Of a stretch of 64,000 nt of DNA, positions 23,401 through 43,507 are shown piece by piece. How positions within the stretch are numbered: the first letter of the stretch is position 1; the number at the start of each line of letters is the position of its first letter. Below the pieces are notes generated by a model. That model was given only the letters and a program-made list of their open reading frames with translations. It was not told the DNA's origin and did no database searches. The position numbers and the translations under genes were made by a program. Source of the stretch: Astropecten irregularis (Eukaryota > Echinodermata > Asteroidea > Paxillosida > Astropectinidae); assembly GCA_963971285.1 (NCBI GenBank), contig OZ020254.1, positions 16,274,932 through 16,338,931 of the forward strand, given 5' to 3'.

Positions 23401-24833
23401 CTAATTCTGACCCTGCCCCGACCCAGACCAAAACTCTGACCCAGATTAACACCCATAATCTGACTCTGATCCTGACCCTGCCCCGACCCAGACCAAAACT
23501 CTGACCCAGATCAATAGCCAGACCCTGCCCCAAGCCAGACCATTAATCTGACCCAAATCAACACCCATAACCTGACTTTGACCCTGACCCGACCCAGACC
23601 AAAACTCTGACCCAGATCAAGACCCAAACCCTGACTCTGGCCCTGCCCCGACCCAGACCTAAACATAATACATCGCTGATTGAACGTTGATTTCTGTGCT
23701 TTATAATAAGATACTGAATGTGTCAAAGAGCGGTCCTGCTGCTGAAGCTAAGCTTACAACTCGCGCCCGTGGTGCATTCAGTGAAAGGCTATGTGATTGG
23801 ATCATAACAGAGATTGATGGGGAACCAGTCTGTCTGCTCAGCAAGAGAGATCAGGTCAGAATACACTGTCATGTGGAAGCTGATACATGAATGTCCCAAT
23901 TCTTTTTTGCCTTAGATTGATCCCCTTAATCTTGTATCCCTCTTCTATGCCCTAAAATGGTGACTGTTATCATTGAATATAAATGGTGCCTTATACTCAA
24001 TGATAACAGTCACCGTTTTCTGCTGGGTGTATAATTATGTCAGCATCTTCCATTATGCTTTGACATTTTTGCAAAGATTGACACTTAAAGTATCATTGAA
24101 GAACATTTTTTAACACTCTAAAATTTGAACGATCACTCATCTTAAAATGTAAGGTATTAAATCAGATGTCAGTGGCGGATCTAGAGGATGGTTAGGGGAT
24201 TGTTATCAGTGAAATGGAGAGAATAAAAAAATTAATTCCAGTGTTTTAAACCATTCGTCACATCTATGATTTGATTGTTTGCCATCTACGCCCTATAATT
24301 TGAGAAGAATCTCGACGAAAATCTTGTTTTGTAAATGAAGAATAATTGGAGGCCGTGCGCGCCCAAATTCATACTCGCCTATATAGTTCCTTCAATCAGT
24401 TTTTTCAGGCCCACCTTCTTCATGACTGCAATATGAGTTACAGACAATCATCGACAATTTCATGTTTATCATCATTAATTATCTCACATTTAAAAAACGA
24501 TAAAATTATGAGAAAACAACACAATAGTGATTTTTCGGCAACATTGTCCGCGGAGGGCTTCCATGGACAAAGTGTTGCAGATTTTGAAACTTGATTCCAT
24601 GAAATGACACTTCTTGATTTCAAGCCCCAGCTAGATCTGCCCTTGGATATAATTTCTATATTGTTTGATTGTATAATCATCTTCAGGTCAAGAATCGAAT
24701 GGACAGAGCTGGTCTTCAGATGACGCTGGTGATTCAACCAGACGACTTCATAAGGAAACTCAATACAGAGCTGCAGAAAATTAAATTTGCTCACGAGTAT
24801 TTTGTGGGATCGGAAGACCCTGATTCACTGTGA
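13037..24833 (+). CDS. PH-domain docking adaptor with two PDZ-like segments, complete gene
   Basis: Eleven exons: 13037-13141, 14256-14402, 16276-16373, 17216-17426, 18135-18264, 19082-19685, 21288-21392, 22253-22391, 22774-22872, 23711-23854, 24687-24833. All junctions are GT-AG, the phases agree throughout, and the lengths sum to 1929 nt (642 residues and a TGA). Order: PH domain (about 15-140), Pro/Ser-rich docking region with SH2- and SH3-type motifs (about 140-430), two PDZ-like segments (about 435-530 and 530-640). PH domains bind phosphoinositides or partners at the membrane, and YxN and PxxP motifs recruit GRB2-type proteins, so the likely role is a membrane-proximal signalling scaffold. 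No orthologue comes to mind. The closest general designs are GAB, DOK and PLEKHS1, none of which has the PDZ-like tail. The introns are full of MITEs and one minisatellite. Confidence 0.8.
13161..13418. mobile_element. MITE, family I, in intron 1 of the adaptor gene
   Basis: Inverted ends CGATCCGACGGC, and farther in GCCATTACTGCAGTGTCCCC and GTCCGGC with their complements (13161-13225 and 13338-13418). It sits 20 bp after the exon 1 donor. Confidence 0.7.
13422..13565. mobile_element. MITE, family E, second copy
   Basis: GAGCGATTCAC ... GTGCGCCTC ... GAGTTTGCAA at left and the inverse TTGCAAACTCTTGGAGG at right. It directly abuts the family I element. Confidence 0.65.
13744..14123 (+). mobile_element. 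TTAA-type MITE, family B
   Basis: Starts TTAAAGGTACAGTGCAGGATTG and ends with CCAATCATGTATTTATACC. The left half is the same block found in family A (TTTACCTATAACTT, CCGTTAAAAT, CGCCTGAAATGGTGTATTTA), while the right half differs. It ends about 130 bp before adaptor exon 2. Confidence 0.7.
14415..14544. mobile_element. MITE, family F, second copy
   Basis: Inverted ends GGTGCATTCGTTTAGCT. It begins 12 bp after the donor of adaptor exon 2, so this insertion came very close to the splice site. Confidence 0.8.
15405..15615. repeat. Tandem pair of a ~110-bp palindromic element
   Basis: Two copies (about 15408-15505 and 15519-15615), each bounded by ACACGGGTTTACACTT and its inverse AGGTGTAAACCCGTGT, with GTGCGCATGCGTG and GTGCCTCGTTTTGAAG inside. 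The second copy keeps AAGATGGCCGCC, a match to the YY1 motif. The first copy has lost it. Confidence 0.75.
15617..16084. mobile_element. MITE, family K (GGTGCAGACCAGTAAAT termini)
   Basis: About 470 bp with inverted ends GGGTGCAGACCAGTAAAT and TTTACTGGTCTGCACCC. It lies in intron 2 of the adaptor gene. Confidence 0.75.
16374..17023. other. Adaptor intron 3, mostly unassigned
   Basis: AT-rich. Fragments at 16725-16765 and 16910-17000 (GTAGTCTGGTTCC, GATTCCCTGACGACTCTT) belong to the small family O element seen complete at 27022-27122. Confidence 0.45.
17024..17186. mobile_element. MITE, family L (CCGTGTCCCAATTCTCTGGC termini)
   Basis: Inverted ends of about 23 bp (CCGTGTCCCAATTCTCTGGC at left, GCCAGAGAAATGGGACACAG at right). 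It ends about 30 bp before adaptor exon 4, so the acceptor polypyrimidine tract lies just beyond its edge. Confidence 0.75.
17487..17864 (+). mobile_element. TTAA-flanked MITE, family A (copy 8)
   Basis: Family A termini with TTAA at both sides. The core palindrome is degraded (GATCTTTTAAGGATC). It lies in adaptor intron 4 and is followed at once by a fragment of another TTAA element and a SINE fragment (17998-18095). Confidence 0.7.
18135..19685 (+). CDS. Exons 5-6 of the adaptor gene: docking region
   Basis: Exon 5 (18135-18264) and exon 6 (19082-19685) give residues 188-431. This region is rich in Ser, Pro and Thr and should be disordered. QYVNLP (Tyr264) and SYNNL (Tyr407) fit the pYxN motif bound by the GRB2 SH2 domain. 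PALPPRPESP (about 282-291) fits a class of SH3 ligand. RKISMP and RRRRS are basic Ser motifs of the kind used by kinases or 14-3-3. Whether any site is used is inference. Exon 5 ends phase 1 and exon 6 phase 2, consistent with the neighbours. Confidence 0.85.
18689..19040 (+). mobile_element. TTAA-type MITE, family A (copy 9)
   Basis: Family A termini; the core has been partly lost. The right edge lies about 40 bp upstream of adaptor exon 6. Confidence 0.7.
20258..20408. mobile_element. MITE, family M (GGGGTTGATTTCACCAAAC termini)
   Basis: About 150 bp, with left GGGGTTGATTTCACCAA and right TTCGTGAAATCGACCCC. Internal CTACGATGG and CCATCGTAGG pair as a second stem. A diverged relative lies at 42829-42975. 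Confidence 0.7.
20410..20740 (+). mobile_element. TTAA-type MITE, family B (second copy, left end lost)
   Basis: Keeps TTCACAGATTTACG, CGCCTGAAATGGTG and the right end CAATCATGTATTATACCTTTA. Confidence 0.65.
21288..24833 (+). CDS. Exons 7-11 of the adaptor gene: two PDZ-like segments
   Basis: Exons 7 to 11 give residues 432-642. The first segment runs FPVSFNKSEILDALGLVRIA ... KLHVGDQLREVNEQIV ... IWLIIRR. The motif hVGDxLxxVNxxxV is the classic betaD-alphaB part of a PDZ fold. The second runs HESWGLEVEGNRILNVSKSG ... DWIITEIDGEPV ... MTLVIQPDDF, again with the GxxVxxVxxxGPA and IxxIDGxPV pattern of PDZ domains. Neither has an obvious GLGF ligand-binding loop (SFNK and SWGL stand in its place), so ligand binding is uncertain. 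The last exon ends ...GSEDPDSL and a TGA at 24831-24833. Confidence 0.75.
21600..21760. mobile_element. Fragment of family T element
   Basis: GCTAGAGCAGGCTAGTCGAAAC and GGTGTTTCCGCAAACCGATC match the right half of the complete copy at 45992-46158. Confidence 0.55.
21841..22140 (+). mobile_element. tRNA-derived SINE (tRNA-like part 22044-22117)
   Basis: GGGCTGGATAGCTCAGTTGG (A box) and GGTTCGCATCCCGCTCC (B box) form a tRNA-like body whose anticodon position reads GGT (Thr). It is embedded in a longer unit found many times here, with CTTTGAGTGATCCCCCATGT upstream and CAATTTTTGCTTTATTCAC downstream. It lies in adaptor intron 7. The repeat context argues for a SINE rather than a working tRNA gene. 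Confidence 0.75.
22876..23665. repeat. Degenerate CCCAGAC minisatellite filling adaptor intron 9
   Basis: About 790 bp of CCAGAC, CCTGAC and TCTGAC hexamers with longer higher-order units (CCTTGACTCTGACCCTGACC). It leaves only short unique edges in the 838-bp intron. Long open frames on both strands are a by-product of the 6-bp period and are not genes. Confidence 0.85.
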
Positions 24834-24882
24834 GCTTTGCCAAGAGCGACCATCACCTAACGACCATAGACCTGCCTTTACC

Positions 24883-25560
24883 TAAAGGTACTTTGGTAGT
24901 ATATACCAAAACAGAAATCTAGATTTACCTATAACTTACAGGGTATAAGATGGTGATGGTAGAAACATACCGTAAAAAGTGTCTGCCTGAAATGATGTAT
25001 ATTTTTCCAAAAAAGAGTAGGCCTACAGCCAAAGACCAAATCATGGTTTGATCTCGGGGTGAGATCAAAATTCCCGTGAATAATTCGGTATTTTCAAATC
25101 AATTATTAATTTGAAAATACCGTGAGCAATTTTCGCTGTTTTCCGTGTAAAATTACTCACCGCAAGGAACTTACAATTTCACAGATAACTTGTAACTCTA
25201 TCTTCCTTGATATTTTTGTCCATGAATCTACAATTCTTTGACAAAAAAACAAAGTTTAATATTTCCTTTAAATCTTTATTTAATTTTTAAATAGTAAATG
25301 ATTTTTATCAGCCATTGAAATCTTCATGTCTCTCGCACTATAAAATCCAAGACCAAAAACAGTTTTGATCTCTGAGATCAAAACTCCGGTATGTAAATAT
25401 AATTTGAAAACACCGTGATCGTTTTTCACTGTTTTCTCAAAAAGTGGACACCGTGTGACTGAAGATTTCACAGATGACTGTTACTGTATCTTCCTTGATA
25501 TTTTTGCCTATGAATCTGCATTTTGTTTGATAAAAACCAAAGTAGGAAACTAGCACCATT
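24883..25560 (+). mobile_element. Two family A MITE remnants in tandem
   Basis: The first (24883-25270) has TTTGGTAGTATACC at left and ends TTTCCTTTA. The second (about 25340-25545) keeps the GATCTCTGAGATC core and the AAAGTGG ... GTATCTTCCTTGATATTTTTGCC block. Both are diverged. They begin about 50 bp after the adaptor stop codon, so part may be in its 3' UTR. Confidence 0.6.
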
Positions 25561-25913
25561 AAAGGGCATATACAACATTGGTAACAAACCAAAACAAAAC
25601 ATTTGCACAGATCTACGTTTAACTTACTGGGTATGAAGACGGTAAAAGTAGAAAGTAAACATACTGTGAAATGGTGTATTCATCCAGAAAACCAAGCAAC
25701 TGGTAAGCATTTTTGCTTAAAAGATATAAAATCAGAAAGACATTCCCTCACAATTTGGCGGAACAATTGCAACGATTTGTCGTCGTTTTCTACTGTTTTA
25801 GACGATATGAGCTTTAAATGAGCTTGTTTTTATTCCATGACAAATCGAATTATGAGTAGCCTGAAGCTGCTCTGTCACCTTTACCAATGTTCTACGTATA
25901 CATGCCCTTCAAC
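25558..25913 (+). mobile_element. TTAA-type MITE, family C (AGGGCATATACAACATTGG termini)
   Basis: Begins TTAAAGGGCATATACAACATTG and ends CAATGTTCTACGTATACATG plus CCCTT. Other members lie at 37192-37556 and 62649-62998. Confidence 0.7.
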
Positions 25914-26363
25914 ATGACTTATACATGTAATCTGAATATTATTTGCAAAATGTAATATGAGGATTTTAAAAATAAATCGTAATGCAATCGACAATTACAT
26001 ATTTACAAGCTTGAATATAGAGATAAGAAGAAAATAATGCATTTAAAAATAACTAGTATAAGCTGACGCTTATTAGACGCTACTTAGTCAATATAAATAA
26101 ATATATGAGAAGTCACTTTTGTAATTCTAATCCAAGAAATGTAAATTCCTCAGAAACGATAATCAGTACGAATGACAAGTCAGTGTGATTTCTTTATTTG
26201 ATTAAAAAGGAGAAGCAACTCTTTGACACTATATTGAAAGGTCACTGTTAGAAATTGTGATGCAGGTGGTTTTAAATATTAGGAGTTAGGAATTAGTCCA
26301 ATTCAGTTCATGGTGAATTCCTGAAATAATCGGATCATCGCAGAACTTGATGATGTATAAAGC
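25914..26363. other. AT-rich stretch, nothing recognised
   Basis: AATAAA at about 25970 could serve as a polyadenylation signal for the upstream plus-strand adaptor gene, but it is 1.1 kb past the stop codon. Confidence 0.3.
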
Positions 26364-26612
26364 AGAGTGTGCGCTGTCAACATTTTCGGTAACATGTTGC
26401 CAAGTCACGTTGTTGCTGAAAATGTTGTCAGTCAGTGTATTACACAGAGCAAAGCGAGTTGGGTAACATGTCGCAGCAACATCTCGGTAACATGTTGGCC
26501 AAATGTTGCTAGTGTACACAGGGCCCAAAGTCGTGTTGCACAGGTGTGTTGCCCTAACTGGGCAACATGTTACCGAAAATGTTACCGAAATGGTTGACAG
26601 TGTACACTTATA
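26364..26612. mobile_element. MITE, family N
   Basis: Inverted ends AGTGTGCGCTGTCAACATTT and GGTTGACAGTGTACACT. Nested inverted words GGTAACATGTTGCC and GGCAACATGTTACC occur farther in. Confidence 0.75.
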
Positions 26613-26639
26613 AGATACGAATTTTGAGGATATGCGTGT

Positions 26640-26915
26640 GTTTGAGCGATGTGAAAGGGGCGCTGTGTGTGTTTTTTTTTTTCAGAGTGCGTTTTTTTTA
26701 GTTCACCCAACCCCACACAGATTAATATGTCCCTTTCTTGCCTACAACTGGTGCTGTGTGTGCGTGTTGTGACTGAGTTAACAATTAAGCTTTGTGTTTG
26801 TTTAAATTGTTTAGATACCTGTCTTTTTTCCCCAAGCAATTTGATAGAGATACATGCTTGTACTGGTGCCTTTACATGCCTATCACAATAAATAAAACTG
26901 AATTGAATTGAATGC
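26640..26915 (+). mobile_element. Possible 3' end of a non-LTR retrotransposon
   Basis: The sequence ends AATAAATAAAACTGAATTGAATTGAATG, that is, a polyadenylation-like word followed by a short TTGAA tandem tail as in CR1/L2-type LINE ends. The upstream part has no coding frame. Confidence 0.35.
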
Positions 26916-27021
26916 CCTTGATTATTTGCACATTTTTGGGATACATGTACTTTGAACATTCGACTAATAAAAAAACACAACCAGAAGAAAAGAAAAGGAT
27001 CTACGGGATCATGCCGAAAAT

Positions 27022-27122
27022 TAGTCTGGTTCCATGCCCAAAGATTCCCTGACGACTCTTATTAAAATCCTATATTTGACAGACAATAGTCGGGAGCTTT
27101 TTGGTTCCGGGAACCAGACTAG
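27022..27122. mobile_element. MITE, family O (TAGTCTGGTTCC termini)
   Basis: About 100 bp with TAGTCTGGTTCC and GGAACCAGACTA at the ends, and CTGACGACTCTTATTAAAA inside. Fragments are at 16725-17000. Confidence 0.75.
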
Positions 27123-27206
27123 CCGAAAATAAAAGTGCGTCTGAATGATTTGGTACGGAGCTCTACAGGTGCCACCCGACTTGTTGAGATCCTGAGATAA
27201 ATCGAA

Positions 27207-27740
27207 GTCGTCATCCTGTGATAAATTAACTCAGGATGTCGACATCTTGATTTTAGAAAGTCGTCATCCCGTGATAAATTATCTCAGGATGTCGACATCT
27301 TAATTTTAGAAAGTCGTCATCCCGTGATAAATTATCCCAGGATGTCGACATAGTCTTGATTTTAGGAAGTCGTGACCCCGTGATAAATTATCTCAGGATG
27401 TCGACATCTTGATTTTAGAAAGTCGTCACCCCATGATAAATTATCTCAGGATGTAGACATCTTGATGTTAGGAAGTCGTCATACTGTAAATATTATCTCA
27501 GGATGTCGACATCTTCATTTTAGAATGTCGTCATCCCATGATAAATTATCTCAGGATGTAGACATCTTGATTTTAGGAAGTCGTCATCCCGTGGTAAATT
27601 ATCTCAGAATGTCGACATCTTGATTTTAAGAAGTCGATAATCCCGTGGTGAATTGTCTCAGGTTGTCGACATCTTGATTGTAGTAAGTCGTCATCTTGTG
27701 TTAAACTACATGTTTCTCAGGATGTCGTCATCCCGAGATA
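27207..27740. repeat. 53-bp minisatellite, about ten copies
   Basis: The unit is GTCGTCATCCCGTGATAAAT followed by TATCTCAGGATGTCGACATC and TTGATTTTAGAAA. The first two starts (27207 and 27260) are 53 bp apart. The copies are moderately diverged, and a shorter palindromic version ends the array near 27770. Confidence 0.85.
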
Positions 27741-28751
27741 ATCTATCTCGGGATATCATTAAGTCGGCTGGCACATCTAGAGCACCGGTTAGTAGTAACG
27801 GTGGGCTGGATTGTCCACAACTCGTTCGCCTTATACCGAAGGCTAAGCATGAACCTAATTGTAGAAATTACGGTCAGAAAAACAATGAATATGCATAATA
27901 CATAATCTTGCGATGGCCAATGAAACGAACAATTTATTACACAATGCAAAGCACAAATAATTCTTATAAGGATTATTTAAATCTATCCTAAATATTAACC
28001 TAATCGATATTCTAAGTTATTTCAGAGAGCTCACAATGTTAACGTATTTCAAATTAGACTTTCCATATTACTTTCACTGAATGTGTGCCAGACTTTCTAT
28101 TCCCTAAATTCTTTGCATACGTACGTGCCTCTCCATCAGTTTTTATTCAATGGGTGAAGCATTACCAAATCATCTTTGAGGGTTAATTAAAAGTTACCCT
28201 TTTCATTTTTTTTAACAGCTACATGAACATTGCAATTCCATGAACATGTATGAAAGCATCATATCTTACATTGGCAAATTGATACGGGCTATACCTAAGT
28301 TAGTGCTTACTGCTAAAACCAAAAACGGCAAAAATGCATCAAATTTTAACTTTAAAAGTAAAACAAAACAAAAACAAAAAGAGACCGAGGACTAGGACAA
28401 ACGCAAAGCAAACATTAAAAACAAAACTACAAACTTATAAAAATAACAAACAACGTAATTCGAATAGCGTTCCGCACTAATGACGTCACACCGTGCATGC
28501 ACGCGCACACATATCCCCACTCACCACACGTTTGCATGGCCGGTTGCAATGTTCGTCTGAGGTTCGGTGCTAATTTTAGCTCAAGTGCGCAGCGCTATTA
28601 ACAAGAAGCAAATCCAAATTGAGTAACATTAGCTTAATTAACTATCTTAACCATGAACATGTCTAAATTTAGCATAAACATAGATATAATGTACTGTAAA
28701 ACACGTTAATTTCTTCCACTATACAACAAACAGCGTAATAAAACGACTTAC
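27741..28751. other. Gene-poor AT-rich region
   Basis: No exon-like segment or repeat was recognised. Confidence 0.4.
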
Positions 28752-29320
28752 CCCCGTTTCAGACAGGCGTGCCAGCGCCGAACCAATGAAAGGCAATATT
28801 TGAATTAATACACAGAAAGAGTTCGACAACTGAAATAATTATAGGAGCGACCAGGCGTGCCAGATGTCGAAAGATCGACGGTCTGGGTCGTTCAGAACGG
28901 CGCTAGATCGACATCGTTTCAGACGTCGCTCTTGTCATGAGCCAAACTCAATGCAACGTATGTAAATGTATGCAAATGAGCAGTGAACTGCAGACATATC
29001 CCACAATGCATACATACAAAACTTTCTTGCTGAAAAAGCACGAGACACCGCCTGTTTCGTCATACATGTTAGCGTGCACTTTTCAATAGACCTTTGCCCA
29101 GCATACACATTTTTTTTTACAAAAACAAAGAACTATTTTGAAAGCAAAGTCAAAGATGGGGTAGGTAGGCCTAATAATAAACAAATTATGATGATGATGC
29201 CAGTCGTGAAGGTTGTGTACGATGACAAATTAAATTCGCCTGTCTGAAACCAAAATTTGGTCGACCTACAGGGTTCATCCGAAAACGACGCGACGCTGGA
29301 ACGCCTGTCTGAAACAGAGG
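28752..29320. mobile_element. Non-autonomous DNA transposon, family P (TTTCAGACAGGCG termini)
   Basis: About 570 bp bounded by GTTTCAGACAGGCGTGCCAGCG and its near-inverse CGCTGGAACGCCTGTCTGAAAC. Partial copies of the same words occur inside (28850-28925, 29235-29255). No open frame of note. Confidence 0.75.
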
Positions 29321-29624
29321 TGAGTTTTCACAATCAAACCAAATGATTTGCTTTCTACGACCGTATAGTTTCTACATGTATACATATATTTTTTTTAAAT
29401 ATCTCAAATGATGCTTCATCACAATGGAAACTTTACCTCACAAATTATGTCACATATTTTTGACCTTTGTGTTGGCATGAACCACACAGTCTGATATTCC
29501 GTTGCATTATTTATCTAACCAGATTTTGTACTTTGATAACAATAAAACGGTACCAATATTAAAAATAGGTATGGGCTCAAATCAATGATAAGGTTAATAA
29601 AGGCACTTTTTCAAATAATTTTTG

Positions 29625-29860
29625 TTCGCTGTGTATATAACGAGTAGGCTACATAATCATCAAACGGGGCTACCCACAAAGGAAACTGACTAGTTTTAAT
29701 GTCCATGTAATTGGAAAGTGAACAAAGAAAAATTGACTGGAAATTTAGGGATTTGAAGTTACCAGCGACCACTGGAATACCTATACCAACGGAGCTATTC
29801 AGCCCTATGTTGGTGTAATAATCAATTTTTGGTTGGCAGTCGGAAGCCATGTAACCACTC
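29625..29860 (-). mobile_element. Degraded tRNA-derived SINE
   Basis: Reverse orientation: AAAGTGAACAAAGAAAAATTG, then a decayed B/A box and GGAGCTATTCAGCCCTATGT, then TTGGCAGTCGGAAGCCATG. These are all parts of the SINE described at 21841-22140. Confidence 0.65.
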
Positions 29861-30435
29861 ACTAGTACTACAATATCACAAAGATCAACACTCAGTAAAT
29901 TACAAATATAGAGGGCGACAATATTTTCAAATCAATTTCAAGATTCGCTATAAAACTATATAAAAGCCCAATATAAACTGCGTGTATATTTTATGATTCC
30001 AGACACAAAAGCTACTAAACAAACTTGAAATGACTTTAAATCAATTACTAATAATAAAGAGATGATAGTTCTATCGTAATTATGTTACTTTTTTTTCAAG
30101 ATTATTTGAAATGTACATTTTGCCCTTGTGAATTTACCAATTTCAAGATGAAAACCAATACAAGTATTTAATCATTTATTAACATTTATTGAAAGATATA
30201 CATGCTGCCAATGTACAAGAATATATAACGAGCAAATCCGACCTATAATCTGTCAACTTGAAAATTGACTTCACATTCTTCCCAAAACATGAATTAATTT
30301 AGTGAATTTACACGATTTACAGTAATAGCAGTACTAGTAGTAATATCTGACAATGAACATCCACTGTTAGGGGGATTCATTTGGAACCAATCTGAAATTA
30401 ATTAATTGTATTCAATTTGGGAATTTGGGGGCAAT
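29861..30435. other. AT-rich stretch, nothing recognised
   Basis: No coding or repeat structure visible. Confidence 0.4.
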
Positions 30436-31070
30436 TATAGGAACCAGAAACCTTGGACCACGGGACCAGAAACCACTGAGGGGACCAAGGAACCAGGGAC
30501 CAATGACCAGGAACCAGGGACGAAGGATCCGGAACCAAGGAACCAAGGACCAGGGATCAGGAACCAAGGACCAGGAACCAAGAAGGACCAAGGACCAGGA
30601 ACTAGAGACCAGGGACCAATGACCAGGAACCAGGGACGAAGGATCCGGAACCAAGTCACCAAGGACCAGGGACGAAGGATCCGGAACCAAGGACCAGGGA
30701 CCAATGACCAGGAACCAGGGACGAAGGATCCGGAACCAAGGACCAGGAATCAAGAAGGACCAAGGACCAGGAACTAGAGACCAGGGACTATGGACAAAGG
30801 ATCAGAAACCCGAAACCACAGGACCAAGGACCAGAAATCGGGAACCAAGAGGGACAAAGAACCAGGACCAAGGACCAGAAACCAGGAACCAATTAGAGGG
30901 ACCAAGGACCAGAAATCGGGAACCAAGAGGGACAAGGAACCAGGACCAAGGACCAGAAACCAAGAACCAGGAATCAGGGACCACAAGACTAGGGGCCAGG
31001 TACCAAGGACCAGAAACCAGGGGAAAAAGACCAGGAAACCACACAATCAGGGTTCAGGACCCCGGACCAA
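30436..31070. repeat. GGACCAGGAACCA minisatellite
   Basis: About 635 bp of GGACCA and GGAACCA words with longer repeated blocks (for example AATGACCAGGAACCAGGGAC and GACGAAGGATCCGGAACCAA recur three times). Open frames on both strands follow from the repeat and are not taken as genes. Confidence 0.85.
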
Positions 31071-32265
31071 GACCAAGCGTAAATCTACTCAAACCAAAAC
31101 ACTTAAACCAGGATATTTGCTTTGTTGATGATGATATTGTGAACACCACCTATCCAAATAATCTTGTGCACTCTATTGACTTTTTCTGTCATAGACGTTT
31201 ATCCAATTAGATAAATTAAGTGAGTTTCCAGAATATTATATTTTATATATCCTTATAGTTTTTAAGCATGGATTTTTCGAATAATCAAAAATAAATGGTT
31301 ATATGGTTTAAGCTTTTCAAATCCGCTACCAAATCAACATGTTTGTTTACACACAGACACTTTCCACTAACACACACAGGGCCAGTGGCATTTTTTGATA
31401 AATTTAATGATAAATTAAATAAAGTGAAAGATAAAAAATATATTACCGGTGACAAAAAAGGCATAAGGGAATTGGAGGTGGCAAATCAAACGCAAGAGTT
31501 TTGTGTACAGGCTATAGCATTCACGTGATTGTGGACATCGGGGCAAATGACATTCACATAATGCAGGATCCCAAACCATTATGTGGATTCGCACACATCC
31601 ATATGTTTTCATTATAGAGAAAAGTCCAAATGGAGAAAATGTCAATGTGTCTTTATCACTTGAAAATTGAAGTTTATCATTCAAGAGATATTCAGTCAAA
31701 ATTCCATTGTGAAAAAATGGATACAATTCAAATACCAATGGTTTGAAATTGTTCATTGGGTCCGTACATGAGAACAAATGAAAGTCCACATAATTAAGGT
31801 ATGTAAAACAAGACTGGATGTTTGTTTGACCAAGCTTGGGATTATATTTAGTGGCGTTACTAGTGGGAGGGGGGAGGTGGTTTTTGGCAACAGGGGCACG
31901 TGCCCCGGGCGCTGAATTTTAGGGGCCGCCAAAGAAACAAAGAGAAGAGAGAGAAAAAAGGAAATGTTCTGTTGACGTTTTTGGAAATATAAGCCAATGA
32001 GGTTTGAACAAAGGAAGAAAGATTCCAATTTCAAATTGTAAGATTTGTTCACAGTTTTTCAAGTTGGAATAAGGGGTGAGATTTTAGTTTTGCCCTGGAC
32101 ACCGTTTTCCCTCGATATGCCACTGGTAGTGGTTATATGCCCTCGGAAAGATGGGCCAAACAAAGAATGACAAGACACTAGTAAAGAAAAAATTATGGCC
32201 TTACTGTGGAAATATACCAAGGCCAAGACACATGCACCATAACTGCTTGGGGTACCTTAAAATAA
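31071..32265. other. Intergenic region, nothing convincing
   Basis: Only short open frames. A C/G-rich stretch at 31860-31930 looks like decayed repeat DNA. The 3' UTR of the DTX3L-like gene (minus strand) may extend into this region. Confidence 0.35.
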
Positions 32266-32584
32266 AACAATGTTTCCACAGAGCCAACTTACCGCTAAAT
32301 AACGCTAAAACATTTCTGTAGAAATCTTCAACTCCAACGCCTTTTAATCGGCATCGCTATCACCTTTTCATTGGTATCGGCAACCTACTCTGAGCAGGTT
32401 TGTGGCGATACTTGCCGTAAGTTGCCGACAACTTATGAATGTCATGCAACTCCATCTGCACTAAATACGATAATTAGTGATAGTGTAGGCTGTGGAAACA
32501 GCAGCTTAATCGAAAACAACTTAGCGGTATTCAGCGATATCCACTTACCGCTAAATAGCGATGGGCCTGTGGAAACACGCTCTT
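32266..32584. mobile_element. MITE, family Q (GTTTCCACAGAGCC termini)
   Basis: About 320 bp, with left GTTTCCACAGAGCCAACTTA and right GGGCCTGTGGAAACACGCTC. Internal ACCGCTAAATA is repeated near both ends. It lies 90 bp past the DTX3L-like stop codon, so it may be in the 3' UTR. Confidence 0.75.
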
Positions 32585-32673
32585 AGGCAAACTAATGAAG
32601 AAAATAAACTCATCAAACTTCAACGTTTGTTACATCTGAGAGTACATCTGGAGTGCAGAGCAACAGACAAGAA

Positions 32674-42749
<10,076 letters not shown>

Positions 42750-43507
42750 GCTCTACACAACCCAACCTGGAAGAAAATGAAATGATTTTTGGGATATGAA
42801 CATTTTAAAAACAAGACTGACCATAGGGGCTGATTTCATCAGGGGCTTTGCGATCATCACGAAAGCCCAAATCCATCGCTAAACGGAAAATAGCTACGCA
42901 AAATAGGGATTGATATTCCTTTTAGTGATGGATTTGGGCTTTAGCGATGATCACATTGTTAATGATATCGGCCTCAGGAATTGGTATATAGTGCAAAATC
43001 ATGATCCTCAAGGAAAACCACAAATGTACGAACAATAATTTTCATCCTAGGATTTGACAGATTTTGGTAATTGCCATGGTAAACATCAATGGACCCTTCC
43101 GGCCTATCAATCAAACTGTGTGCATTGTCCAATTGGAAGACACAAAAACCGTTGCTAACAGTCGTCGTCCAATTACCTCGGTCATATTAGGTTACATCCA
43201 TGCGGCATGTGAAACATGTTAATGTAGACAGGGCTTACTAACAAAGCCAGATCCAGGCCTTGAATTGGGGTCTGAATTGGAGCAATTTAGGCCACTTTTC
43301 CATTGCAAGGGGCACTCCCAATGGAAAATTATAATGTCTATGGAAACATTGGAAGGGGCACCAAGGCCAAGAACCAGGGCAACAATTAAGGCCATATAGG
43401 CCTCCATTAAATTCAAGGCTTGCAGAAAAGTCTGGACATTAAGACTGTGGGTGCACAATTAGTCAGTACATACTATATAGCATCACCAGAAGTGGCCCAC
43501 TCTAGCT

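Noticed and set aside
22933..23533. Gly/Ser/Trp-rich and Asp/Pro/Gln-rich frames
   Set aside because: Hexamer satellite in an intron of the adaptor gene; frames are open on both strands for the same reason.
30406..31210. Open frames of 123 and 168 codons
   Set aside because: They arise from the GGACCA minisatellite and are matched by equally long frames on the other strand.
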